DNA from: Pedococcus cremeus
GTDB lineage: Bacteria > Actinomycetota > Actinomycetes > Actinomycetales > Dermatophilaceae
Length of the DNA: 64,000 bases
Direction: 5' to 3'
NCBI RefSeq assembly: GCF_900111375.1
Contig: NZ_FOHB01000003.1
Span: 310,001-374,000 of the forward strand
Shown here: positions 1 to 8,100 of the stretch, piece after piece
How positions within the stretch are numbered: the stretch's first letter is position 1
How the letters are laid out: every line of letters begins with the position of its first letter
Notes under the pieces: generated by a model
What the model was told of the DNA's origin: nothing
Databases searched by the model: none
Seen by the model: only the letters and a program-made list of their open reading frames with translations
Program-made: the position numbers and the translations under genes

Positions 1-546
1 GACCTCCACCCCGAAGCGGGAGAGGCCGCCGATCACTGGCGCGTCGGTGGCGGAGTCGGCCCACGGGACGTTGCTGTTGTGCGTCAGCGTCAGGTAGCGC
101 ACGCCGAGCACGTGCAGCATCCGCAGGGTGGCCAGCGAGGAGTTGATCGAGTGACCGCCCTCGGCCCCGAGCAGGGAGGCGATGCGCCCGGACGCCCAGG
201 CCGCCTCGACCTCGTCCGCGGTGCGCGCGAACGCCAGCTCCGCGGCATACCGGGCCACCATCTGGTGCCCGGCGTCGACCTGCTCCAGGGTGGCGCTGAC
301 GGCGTCGTCGCCGGTGAGGGAGGCGGGCACGAAGACCGACCAGAACTGCGCGCCGACTCCGCCGCGACGCAGCCGCGGCAGGTCGGTGTGGGTGGGCGTC
401 GAGCCGGCACCGATGTCGAGCCGGTCGAAGTCGTAGCCCACCCGCTCGCGGGCCTCCCACAGCAGGTCGTTGTGGCCGTCGAGCACCGGCTGGCGCTCCA
501 GGAGGGCACGGATCCGGGCGGACGGGGCGACGGGGGCGGCGCTCAT
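1..546 (-). CDS. Membrane dipeptidase, peptidase family M19 (3' end cut by window edge)
   Basis: This is the N-terminal 182 residues of a renal-dipeptidase-like zinc hydrolase; family members are usually 330-400 aa, so the C-terminal half lies outside the window. The reading frame is open to base 1. The HxD metal-binding motif is visible as DGHNDLLW at residues 23-30. A second conserved site, [10 protein letters not shown] near residue 126, supplies the bridging glutamate, and [13 protein letters not shown] follows. The family hydrolyses dipeptides, including some with a D-residue. The ATG at 546 is preceded by TAGGGT and a 6-nt spacer, which suggests a leaderless mRNA. It is divergent from rimO with only 32 bp between start codons. 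Confidence 0.93.
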   Translation of the reverse strand, partial: MSAAPVAPSARIRALLERQPVLDGHNDLLWEARERVGYDFDRLDIGAGSTPTHTDLPRLRRGGVGAQFWSVFVPASLTGDDAVSATLEQVDAGHQMVARYAAELAFARTADEVEAAWASGRIASLLGAEGGHSINSSLATLRMLHVLGVRYLTLTHNSNVPWADSATDAPVIGGLSRFGVEV

Positions 547-552
547 GGACGG

Positions 553-558
553 ACCCTA
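553..558 (-). promoter_or_regulatory. -10 element of leaderless M19 dipeptidase promoter
   Basis: On the minus strand TAGGGT is followed by CCGTCC and then the ATG at 546. Transcription would start at or next to the start codon. It lies only 8 bp from the opposing rimO -10 element. Confidence 0.6.
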
Positions 559-566
559 TCCACCTC

Positions 567-572
567 TAGAGT
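567..572 (+). promoter_or_regulatory. -10 element of leaderless rimO promoter
   Basis: TAGAGT, then the 6-nt spacer GGGCGC, then the ATG at 579. There is no room for a Shine-Dalgarno sequence, so a leaderless transcript is the simplest reading. Confidence 0.62.
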
Positions 573-578
573 GGGCGC

Positions 579-2084
579 ATGAGCTCCACCGCCTCACGCA
601 GCGTCGCCCTGGTCACCCTGGGGTGCACCCGTAACGAGGTCGACTCGGAGGAGCTCGCCGGCCGGCTGTCCGCCGAGGGGTGGATCCTCGTCGACGACGC
701 CGCGGACGCGGACGTCGCCGTCGTCAACACGTGCGGGTTCGTCGAGCAGGCCAAGAAGGACTCGATCGACGTGCTGCTCGAGGCGTCGTCGCGCAAGGGC
801 GAGGGGCGCACCCAGGCGGTCGTGGCCGTCGGCTGCCTCGCCGAGCGCTACGGCGAGCAGCTCGCGGCCGAGCTCCCGGAAGCCGATGCCGTGCTGGGCT
901 TCGACTCCTACGCCGACATGTCCGGCCACCTCAAGAACATCCTGGCGGGGGAGCGGCCCGCCTCCCACACGCCATCGGACCGGCGCCGGCTGCTGCCGTT
1001 GTCGCCGGTGCAGCGCCAGGGCGGTGCCGGGTCCGTGGCGCTGCCCGGCCACGGCGACCCGACCTCCCCCGAGCAGTCGTCCCCCGAGCAGTCCTTCCTC
1101 GAGCTGGAGCCGACCGACGTGACCGTCGAGGGCCCGGCCCCCGCGTCCGGTCCGCGGGTCATCCGCGCCCGGCTCGACGGGCGGCCCTGGGCGCCCCTGA
1201 AGATCGCCAGCGGCTGCGACCGCCGCTGCGCCTTCTGCGCCATCCCCTCCTTCCGTGGCGCCTTCGTCTCGCGGCGGCCGACCGACATCGTCGCCGAGGC
1301 CCGCTGGCTGGCCGCCCGCGGCGTCAAGGAGGTGTTCCTCGTCAGCGAGAACTCCACCTCCTACGGCAAGGACCTCGGCGACCTCGCCCTGCTCGAGAAG
1401 CTCCTGCCCGAGCTGACCGGCATCGAGGGCATCGAGCGCGTCCGGGTCTCCTACCTGCAGCCCGCCGAGATCCGTCCCGGACTGCTCGACGCGATGGCCG
1501 GCACACCGGGCGTCGTGCCGTACTTCGACATCTCCTTCCAGCACGCCTCCGCCCCGCTGCTGCGCCGGATGCGCCGGTTCGGTGGGCGGGAGGCGTTCCT
1601 CGGGCTGCTCGACGACGTCCGTCGTCGCCTGCCGCACGCGGGCATCCGCAGCAACGTCATCGTCGGCTTCCCCGGCGAGACCGAGGACGACCTCGCCGAG
1701 CTCGAGGCGTTCCTGGTCGCTGCCCGCCTCGACGTCGTGGGCGTCTTCGGCTACTCCGACGAGGACGGCACCGAGGCCGAGGGCTACGGCGACAAGGTGC
1801 CCGAGCACGTCGTGGCCGAGCGGGTCGCCCACTTCACCGCGCTCATCGAGGAGCTGAACGTCCAGCGCGCCGAGGAGCGCGTCGGCGAGACCGTCGAGGT
1901 GCTCGTCGAGGAGGTCGACGAGGAGGAGGGGCAGGTCGTCGGGCGCGCCCTGCACCAGGGCCCCGACGTCGACGGGGTGACCCTGCTCGAGGTCGCGGAC
2001 TGCCCCGGCGTCGCCGTGGGCGACACCGTGCGGGCGACCGTGGTGGGGACCGACGGCATCGACCTGGTCGCGGAGCCTCTGTGA
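579..2084 (+). CDS. rimO: Ribosomal protein S12 methylthiotransferase RimO
   Basis: This is a radical-SAM methylthiotransferase that adds a methylthio group to the conserved aspartate of ribosomal protein S12. The N-terminal UPF0004 domain carries three cluster cysteines ([20 protein letters not shown]). The radical-SAM cluster motif CDRRCAFC lies at about residues 209-216, and a TRAM domain forms the C-terminus. An insertion of about 60 residues rich in Pro, Ser and Glu separates the first two domains, as is usual for actinobacterial Rim[11 protein letters not shown] and the substrate-type motif separate it from its paralogue MiaB, which is also in this window at 22354. Its stop overlaps the GTG of pgsA, so the two are translationally coupled. 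Confidence 0.96.
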   Translation: MSSTASRSVALVTLGCTRNEVDSEELAGRLSAEGWILVDDAADADVAVVNTCGFVEQAKKDSIDVLLEASSRKGEGRTQAVVAVGCLAERYGEQLAAELPEADAVLGFDSYADMSGHLKNILAGERPASHTPSDRRRLLPLSPVQRQGGAGSVALPGHGDPTSPEQSSPEQSFLELEPTDVTVEGPAPASGPRVIRARLDGRPWAPLKIASGCDRRCAFCAIPSFRGAFVSRRPTDIVAEARWLAARGVKEVFLVSENSTSYGKDLGDLALLEKLLPELTGIEGIERVRVSYLQPAEIRPGLLDAMAGTPGVVPYFDISFQHASAPLLRRMRRFGGREAFLGLLDDVRRRLPHAGIRSNVIVGFPGETEDDLAELEAFLVAARLDVVGVFGYSDEDGTEAEGYGDKVPEHVVAERVAHFTALIEELNVQRAEERVGETVEVLVEEVDEEEGQVVGRALHQGPDVDGVTLLEVADCPGVAVGDTVRATVVGTDGIDLVAEPL

Positions 2085-2728
2085 CGGCCCACGACCACCT
2101 GCTCGACCCCACGCCGAAGCCGCCGCCGAGCGCGTGGAACGTCGCCAACGCCCTGACGATCCTGCGGATCTGCATGGTTCCGGTCTACGGGTGGCTGCTG
2201 CTGTCGCAGGGCGGCGACAACGCGACCCTGCGCTGGTGGGCGGCAGGGGTCTTCGTGCTCGCCATCGCCACCGACCGCATCGACGGCGACCTCGCCCGCA
2301 GCCGTGGGCTCATCACCGACTTCGGCAAGGTCGCCGACCCGATCGCCGACAAGGCACTGATGGGTATGGCGTTCGTCGGGCTGTCGCTGCTCGGCGAGCT
2401 GTGGTGGTGGGTCACCGTCCTGGTGCTCGTGCGCGAGTGGGGCGTCACGCTGATGCGCTTCTTCGTGATCCGGCACGGAGTCATGCCGGCCGGCCGGGGC
2501 GGCAAGCTCAAGACCTTCCTGCAGAGCGTCACCCTGACGCTGTTCACGCTGCCGCTGTGGACCTTCCCGCTCGCGACGGCGTGGACCGCGGCGGCGTGGG
2601 CCACCATGGCCCTGGCCGTCGCGGTCACGGTGGTCACCGGGATCGACTACGTGGTGAAGGCGCACCGCCTGCGCCAGACCAGTGAACGCGCGCTGCGCAA
2701 GCGCGCGCGTGCCGCCAAACGGGGGTGA
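2081..2728 (+). CDS. pgsA: CDP-diacylglycerol--glycerol-3-phosphate 3-phosphatidyltransferase
   Basis: This integral membrane enzyme (215 aa) makes phosphatidylglycerol phosphate, the first committed step to phosphatidylglycerol and cardiolipin. The CDP-alcohol phosphatidyltransferase signature DG-x2-AR-x8-G-x3-D-x3-D is complete from DGDLAR to DPIAD, at about residues 70-92. Several hydrophobic segments flank it, including [18 protein letters not shown] near the N-terminus and one after [10 protein letters not shown]. The GTG start lies inside the last codons of rimO, giving a GTGA overlap. The basic tail ends [13 protein letters not shown]. Confidence 0.95.
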   Translation: MTAHDHLLDPTPKPPPSAWNVANALTILRICMVPVYGWLLLSQGGDNATLRWWAAGVFVLAIATDRIDGDLARSRGLITDFGKVADPIADKALMGMAFVGLSLLGELWWWVTVLVLVREWGVTLMRFFVIRHGVMPAGRGGKLKTFLQSVTLTLFTLPLWTFPLATAWTAAAWATMALAVAVTVVTGIDYVVKAHRLRQTSERALRKRARAAKRG

Positions 2729-2733
2729 GGGAG

Positions 2734-3237
2734 ATGACGGACGCGCCTGCGGCCGCCGACGTCGTGGCCGTGCTCAAGCGCCGGGCGGAGACCCTCGCGT
2801 GCGCCGAGTCGCTGACCGGCGGGCTGGTGTGTGCCGCGGTCACCGACGTGCCGGGAGCCTCGGCGGTGCTGCGCGGCGGGGTGGTCAGCTACGCCACCGA
2901 CGTCAAGGCCTCGGTGCTGGGCGTCGACCACCACCTGCTGGAGCGGGTCGGGGCCGTCGACGCCGGCGTCGCGCGCCAGATGGCCAGGTCCGCGTGCCGG
3001 GTCCTGGGCAGCGACTGGGGTGTGGCCACCACCGGCGTCGCGGGCCCGGACCCGCAGGACGGCGCCGCCGTCGGCACCGTCTACGTCGCCGTCGCCGGGC
3101 CCGGCGGGTCCAGGGTCCACGAGCACCACTTCGACGGCGACCGCCCCGCGATCCGGGCCGCCGCGGTCCGGGCCGCTCTCGAGCTGCTCCGGGACGCGCT
3201 CGCCGACGCGGAAGAATCCCCGGCCCCCGGCCGTTGA
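2734..3237 (+). CDS. pncC: CinA C-terminal domain protein, nicotinamide-nucleotide amidohydrolase PncC
   Basis: This single-domain CinA/PncC-type protein deamidates nicotinamide mononucleotide in the pyridine nucleotide cycle. The signature ACAESLTGGLVCAAVTDVPG lies at residues 24-43, followed by GGVVSYATDVK and the conserved ATTGVAGPDPQDG loop. The N-terminal MoaB-like half of full CinA is absent, as is common in actinobacteria. The ATG at 2734 is preceded by GGGGTGAGG; a GTG at 2725 overlapping the pgsA stop is an alternative start. It is the third gene of the rimO-pgsA-cinA operon, just upstream of clgR. Confidence 0.93.
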   Translation: MTDAPAAADVVAVLKRRAETLACAESLTGGLVCAAVTDVPGASAVLRGGVVSYATDVKASVLGVDHHLLERVGAVDAGVARQMARSACRVLGSDWGVATTGVAGPDPQDGAAVGTVYVAVAGPGGSRVHEHHFDGDRPAIRAAAVRAALELLRDALADAEESPAPGR

Positions 3238-3269
3238 GGTGGACGTGATGCACACGGTGGCACCGGGAC

Positions 3270-3289
3270 GCGCGGCCTGCGGGCCGCGC
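3270..3289 (+). terminator. Hairpin after pncC
   Basis: A perfect 8-bp GC stem, GCGCGGCC / GGCCGCGC, with a TGCG loop lies 33 bp after the pncC stop. It has no T-run, which is usual for actinobacterial terminators. Confidence 0.5.
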
Positions 3290-3332
3290 CCCTGTTGCGG
3301 AAACCTGCGCGCGCGCCGTCGGTCGTGCGCGG

Positions 3333-3338
3333 TAACGT
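3333..3338 (+). promoter_or_regulatory. Probable -10 element of clgR
   Basis: TAACGT lies 40 bp before the clgR start. This would give a short leader that still contains the AAGGAGG ribosome-binding site at 3368-3374. I see no convincing -35. Confidence 0.35.
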
Positions 3339-3378
3339 GGGTGCCAGCATCGGGCCGGGCAGCTGTGAAGGAGGCGCT

Positions 3379-3678
3379 GTGATCCTGCTCCGTCGTGAAC
3401 TGGGTGACGTGCTCCGCGAGCAGCGCCAGGCCCAGGGACGCACCCTGCGCGAGGTCTCGGCCGCCGCGTCGGTCTCGCTCGGGTACCTCAGCGAGGTGGA
3501 GCGGGGCGAGAAGGAGGCCTCCTCCGAGCTGCTCGCCTCCATCTGCACGGCCCTGCGCGTCCCCCTCTCCGAGGTGCTCGGCCACGTCTCGGAGCGGGTC
3601 GCCGAGTCCGAGGCGCTGACCGCGCCGGTCTCGCTGCCGGTGCCGCAGCAGGCGCTGGTCTCGGCCTCCGCCGCCTGA
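3379..3678 (+). CDS. clgR: Helix-turn-helix transcriptional activator ClgR
   Basis: This small XRE-type regulator (99 aa) resembles ClgR, which activates clp protease genes and other proteostasis genes in actinobacteria. The helix-turn-helix spans about residues 10-65, with [20 protein letters not shown] followed by [20 protein letters not shown] chose the GTG at 3379 because AAGGAGG stands 5 nt before it and the longer open frame lacks a site. Its position directly after pgsA-cinA matches the usual actinobacterial order, which strengthens the call. ClgR is itself a Clp substrate in known species; its tail here ends in ASAA, consistent with a C-terminal degron. Confidence 0.9.
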   Translation: MILLRRELGDVLREQRQAQGRTLREVSAAASVSLGYLSEVERGEKEASSELLASICTALRVPLSEVLGHVSERVAESEALTAPVSLPVPQQALVSASAA

Positions 3679-3688
3679 CCCCCACCGG

Positions 3689-4276
3689 GTGACCCCCGCA
3701 GACCCACCTCCGCCGACGGGGCTGGTCGTCCCGACCGAGCCGTATGCCGTGCCGGTCGTGGTCGTCGACCCCGACCCCGTCTGGCCCGACCTCTTCGACC
3801 AGGAGCGGGCGGCGATCAGCAGCGCCCTCGGGCGCACGGCCCTGTCCGTCGAGCACGTGGGGTCCACGTCGGTGCCCGGGCTGCCCGCCAAGCCGGTCAT
3901 CGACGTGCTCCTGCTCGTGCCCGACTCCGCTGACGAACCGGCGTACCTGCCCGCGTTGCTCGCCGCCGGCTACCACCTGCGCGTCCGTGAGCCCGACTGG
4001 CTGGAGCACCGCGTGGTGGCCCGCCGCCGTGCCGACGGGGACCCGCACGACGTCAACGTCCACGTCTTCTCACCCGGGGTGGCGGACCCGGAGGTCGCGC
4101 GGATGCGGATGTTCCGTGACTGGCTGCGCAGCCACCCCGAGGACCGGGACCGGTATGCCGCGACCAAGCGTGAGCTGGCGTCGCGGCGGTGGCGGTTCGT
4201 GCAGGACTACGCGGACGCCAAGACCGAGGTGGTGGAGACGATCCTCGCCCGGGCCGGAGCGCCGTCGACGCCTTAG
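3689..4276 (+). CDS. GrpB family protein (UPF0157, nucleotidyltransferase fold)
   Basis: This 195-aa protein carries the GrpB hallmark EHVGSTSVPGLPAKPVIDV at residues 52-70, which corresponds to the GS-x-DxD region of the nucleotidyltransferase fold. The trailing region RDWLRSHPEDRDRYAATK is also family-typical. Biochemical function is not established for most members; in other genomes GrpB domains can be fused to dephospho-CoA kinase. The GTG start sits 10 bp after clgR, so co-transcription is likely. Its stop is 22 bp from the stop of the convergent nei2. Confidence 0.85.
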   Translation: MTPADPPPPTGLVVPTEPYAVPVVVVDPDPVWPDLFDQERAAISSALGRTALSVEHVGSTSVPGLPAKPVIDVLLLVPDSADEPAYLPALLAAGYHLRVREPDWLEHRVVARRRADGDPHDVNVHVFSPGVADPEVARMRMFRDWLRSHPEDRDRYAATKRELASRRWRFVQDYADAKTEVVETILARAGAPSTP

Positions 4277-4298
4277 TGGCGGCCCCGACCCCGGGGCG

Positions 4299-5174
4299 TC
4301 AGACGCGCCGGTACGGCTTGGCCCTGCCTCGGGAGCTGGAGCCCAACGGGGTCTGCGGCTTCCCGTCATCGGTCGGCCCGAGGCCGCCCTGGCAGCGGGG
4401 GCAGTAGAACATGGTGCGTTCCTGCGGCGCCGCGCCGATCATGGCGACCCGCACCGGGCCTCCGCACCGCCGGCACGGCCGCCCCGAGCGGCCGTGCACG
4501 TAGCTGGTCTCGCCGAGACGGCGCACCCCGGTGCTGCTCTGCACCGCGTGGTGGCGGGCGGTGTCGATGAGCCGGTGCGCCCGCTCGACGAGGGCCGCGA
4601 GCACCTTCTCGTCGAGGTCACCGGCCGCCGTCCACGGGCTCAGCCGTTGGAGGAAGAGTGACTCGCTGGCCCACAGGGTGCCGACACCGGCGAGGTTGCG
4701 CTGGTCGAGCATCGCCTCGCCGATGGGTGTCTGCCCCGCGGCGTGCAGGTGCGCGACGGCCCGGTCGGCGTCCCAGTCCGGGCCGAGGACATCCGGGCCC
4801 AGGTGGCCCACCAGGGTGTCCTCCGACGCGGTCGGCACGAGGTCGAGCATGCCGAGCCGGAGCCCCAGGGCGGCCCAGCGCTCGGTGCCGACCAGCGCGC
4901 GGATCTGTGGGTTGGACCGCTGCCGCGACGTCAGTGCGGCCGCCTCCTCGATCCGCCACTGGCCCTCCATCCGCAGGTGCGAGTGCAGGGTGACCCCGGC
5001 GTCGAGGCGCTGGAGGACGTGCTTGCCCCGGCTGACGACCTCGAGCGTGGTCGCTCCCACGTAGTCGGTGGTGGCGAGCTCGCCCCAGCGCAGGTCCCAC
5101 GTGGTCAGCGGCTGGCCGGCCAACGCCTGGTGCAGCCGGGTCGCCGTCCGCCAGACGGTGTCACCCTCGGGCAC
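4299..5174 (-). CDS. nei2: Endonuclease VIII-like DNA glycosylase (Fpg/Nei family, Nei2 type)
   Basis: This is a bifunctional base-excision repair glycosylase/AP lyase of 291 aa. The N-terminus is PEGDTVWR (catalytic Pro2 and Glu3 after Met removal). A helix-two-turn-helix region includes LDQRNLAGVGTLWASE. A C-terminal zinc finger has the pattern CRRC ... CPRC, with RTMFYCPRC. The partner in the operon is the helicase gene lhr, which ends 3 nt upstream of this GTG. The same lhr-nei2 pairing is known from mycobacteria. Fpg itself would normally start with PELPEVE, so Nei is the better label. Confidence 0.9.
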   Translation of the reverse strand: MPEGDTVWRTATRLHQALAGQPLTTWDLRWGELATTDYVGATTLEVVSRGKHVLQRLDAGVTLHSHLRMEGQWRIEEAAALTSRQRSNPQIRALVGTERWAALGLRLGMLDLVPTASEDTLVGHLGPDVLGPDWDADRAVAHLHAAGQTPIGEAMLDQRNLAGVGTLWASESLFLQRLSPWTAAGDLDEKVLAALVERAHRLIDTARHHAVQSSTGVRRLGETSYVHGRSGRPCRRCGGPVRVAMIGAAPQERTMFYCPRCQGGLGPTDDGKPQTPLGSSSRGRAKPYRRV

Positions 5175-5177
5175 GGC

Positions 5178-8100
5178 TCACCGCCTCAGGCGCAGGCCGC
5201 GCGGTGTGGCGTGGAACCCGGCGGAGGCGAGGGCCTGGGCCAGGGGGTGGCCCGAACCGAGGACCGCCCCGCCGTCGGCCTTCTCGACCGTGATGCGGCC
5301 GAGCGCGCCCTCGCGCACCGCCAGGGCGAGGGCATCGGCGGCGGCCTGGAGCAGCTCGGGGTCGTCGGACCACGACAGGAGGGTCTTGCCGCCGCGCTCG
5401 ACGTAGAGCACCAGGTCGCCGTCGACGAGCACGACGAGCGCACCCGCCTTGCGTCCCGGCTGGTGTCCCTTCCTGCCGTCGGTGCCGCTGTCACCATCGG
5501 CGGCGGCCGGACGCGCGGGCCACGGCAGGGCAGCGCCGTAGGCGTTGGCGGGGTCCGACGCGGCGAGCACCACCGCGGAGGCGGCCTCGCGGCGTGGCTC
5601 CGCCTCGCCCAGGGGCCGGGCGCCGGCGCGCAACCGGTCGACCGCCCCGGTGCCGGCGAACTGCGCGGCCCCCAGCGACTCGACGAAGTACCCGCGCCGC
5701 ACGCGGCCGGACTCCTCGGCGGCCGCCAGCACGCGGTAGACGCCGGCGAAGCCACCCGGCACACCCTCGGCGACCACGGACCCGCGCGTCACGACGCCGT
5801 AGCGGTCGAGCAGCACCTCGGCGGTGGCGTAGGAGCGGACCGTGGCCTCGACCTCGGGCTCGGGCAGCAGCGACCACCGGCCCGCACCGGCCGGCGGGCC
5901 GCTGCGGCTCGGCAGCGACGGGCGCCCCGCCGGGCGCTGCCCGGAGAGCGCCCCCAGCGAGCCGCGCCGACCGGCATACCGGGTGGAGCGAGGAGCGGGC
6001 CGGCTGCGGCGGTGCGTCGTTCGGCCGCCGGAGAGGAGGGCGCGCAGCGGGGCCAGCGTGTCGTTGGTGACCCGGCCGGCCCAGACCAGGGCCCAGAGGT
6101 CGGTGACCAGCTGCTCGTCGTCGGTGCTGCCGGCCGCGTCGGAGAGGGTGCGGAAGAAGTAGGCGCCGCCGCCGGCGAGGGCGTCGAGCACGGCCCGCTG
6201 GCCCTCGGTGACCTCGGCCTCGTCGTGCGGCGGGAGGGTCAGGTGCGCCGTGTCGCCGAGGTGCAGCGACACCCAGCCGTCGTCGCCGGGCAGGGAGCCG
6301 TGACCGCACCACAGCACCTCGCCGGTGCTGGTGAGCTCGTCGAGCAGACCAGGGGAGTAGCCGGCGACCCGGGACGGCAGCACGAGGGTCTCGAGGGCGC
6401 TGGCAGGCACGATCGCCCCGGCCAGCTGCTCGACGGCGCGCACCAGCCCCTCACGTCCGCGCAGCCCACCACCGACGCCCTGCCAGGTCGGCAGGAACCG
6501 CGCCAGCTCGACCGCGGGCACCGGCTCGACCTCCGCGCGCAGCGCCGCCAGCGACCGGCGGCGCAGCATCCGCAGCACCTCGGCGTCGCAGTAGTCGAGG
6601 CCGTGGGCGCCCCCACCGTTCTCGACCGGCAGCAGCTCGCCCTCGACCGCCCGGCCGCTCGAGACCAGACGGCGCAGGGCATCGAGGGCCACTGCGGGGC
6701 CCACGCCCCACCAGTGCGCGACCGCGGGCACGGAGAAGGGCCCGTGCGTGCGGGCGTAGCGCGCCACGAGGTCGCCCAGCGGGTCGGGGACCGACTCGAG
6801 GAACGCCTGCGGCACCCCGACGGGCAACGAGGCGCCGAGGGCGTCGCGCAACCGGCCCGCGTCCTCGATGGCGGCCCAGCGCTCCTCGCCGGCGACGCGC
6901 ACCCGGATGAGCCGGCGGGCGCTCTCGAGGTCGACGAGCCAGTTGCCGATCTCGTTGCGGGAGAGGCCTTCCCGACACCGCCGCTCGACCTCCGAGAGCG
7001 GCAGGGGGCCCAGGCTGCGCAGCAGGTCGGCGACGTCCTCGGCGTCACGGCAGGCTCGCTCGGGGGTGAGCCGCTGCAGCTCGCGTTCGGTGCGGGTGAC
7101 CTCCGACGGGTCGAGCAGGTCGCGCAGCGACAGGCCCTCGCCACGGCCGAGGAGCTCGGCCAGCAGCGTGGGGTCGAGGGAGAGGGCGGCGGCGCGCTTC
7201 TCTGCCAGTGGTGAGTCGCCCTCGTAGAGGAACTGCGCGACGTAGCCGAACATCAGCGACCTGGCGAAGGGGGAGGGCTGTGTGCTCTCGACGTCGACCA
7301 TCGTGACGGTACGCGACTCGATGTCGCGCATCAGGTCGGTCAGCCCCGGCACGTCGAAGACGTCCTGGACGCACTCGCGGACCGTCTCGAGGATGATCGG
7401 GAACGAGGCGTACTGACTCGCGACCTCGAGCAGCTGGGCGGCCCGCTGGCGCTGCTGCCAGAGGGGCTGGCGGCGGTCGGGACGCCGCCGGGGCAGGAGG
7501 AGGGCCCGCGAGGCGCACTCGCGGAACCGGGAGGCGAACAGCGCCGACCCGCCGATCTCGGTGGTGACGAGGTCGTACACCTCGTCGGCGTCGAGGCGGA
7601 CCAGCTCGAGCAGCTCGGCACCGCGGCCGTCCTCGAACTCGAGGTCGGGCAGGCGGAAGACGATGCCGTCGTCGCCGTGCATGGCCTGGACGTCGACCCC
7701 GAAGCGTTCGCGCATCCGGGCCGAGACGCACAGCGCCCACGGGGCGTGGACCTGGCCGCCGAAGGGGGAGTGGACCGCGACCCGCCAGTCGCCGATCTCG
7801 TCGCGGAAGCGCTCGACGACGATGGTGCGGTCGTCGGGCACATGGCCGGTCGCCTCCCGCTGCTCCTCGAGGTAGGCGAGCAGGTTGTCGGTGGCCCACT
7901 CGTCGAGCCCGGCCTTCCCGACCCGGGCGCGCGCCTTCGCCGGTGACAGGCCGACGATCTCGCGGACGAACGCACCCACGGCCCGGCCGAGCTCGGCGGG
8001 GCGCCCGAGCTGGTCGCCCTTCCAGAACGGCAGCTTGCCGGGCAGGCCCGGGGCGGGGGTGACGAGGACGCGGTCGTGGGTGATGTCCTCGATGCGCCAG

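Noticed and set aside
3270-3289. Riboswitch upstream of clgR
   Set aside because: The only structure is a single 8-bp hairpin close to the pncC stop and upstream of the likely clgR -10, so a terminator is the simpler reading.
4743-7214. Very long open frame opposite lhr and nei2, and similar ones at 594-1955, 32137-35928, 47125-49512 and 52918-54717
   Set aside because: These are antisense shadows of real genes, a common effect of high GC at codon position three. Their proteins are low-complexity and match no family, and the opposite strand encodes clear conserved proteins.
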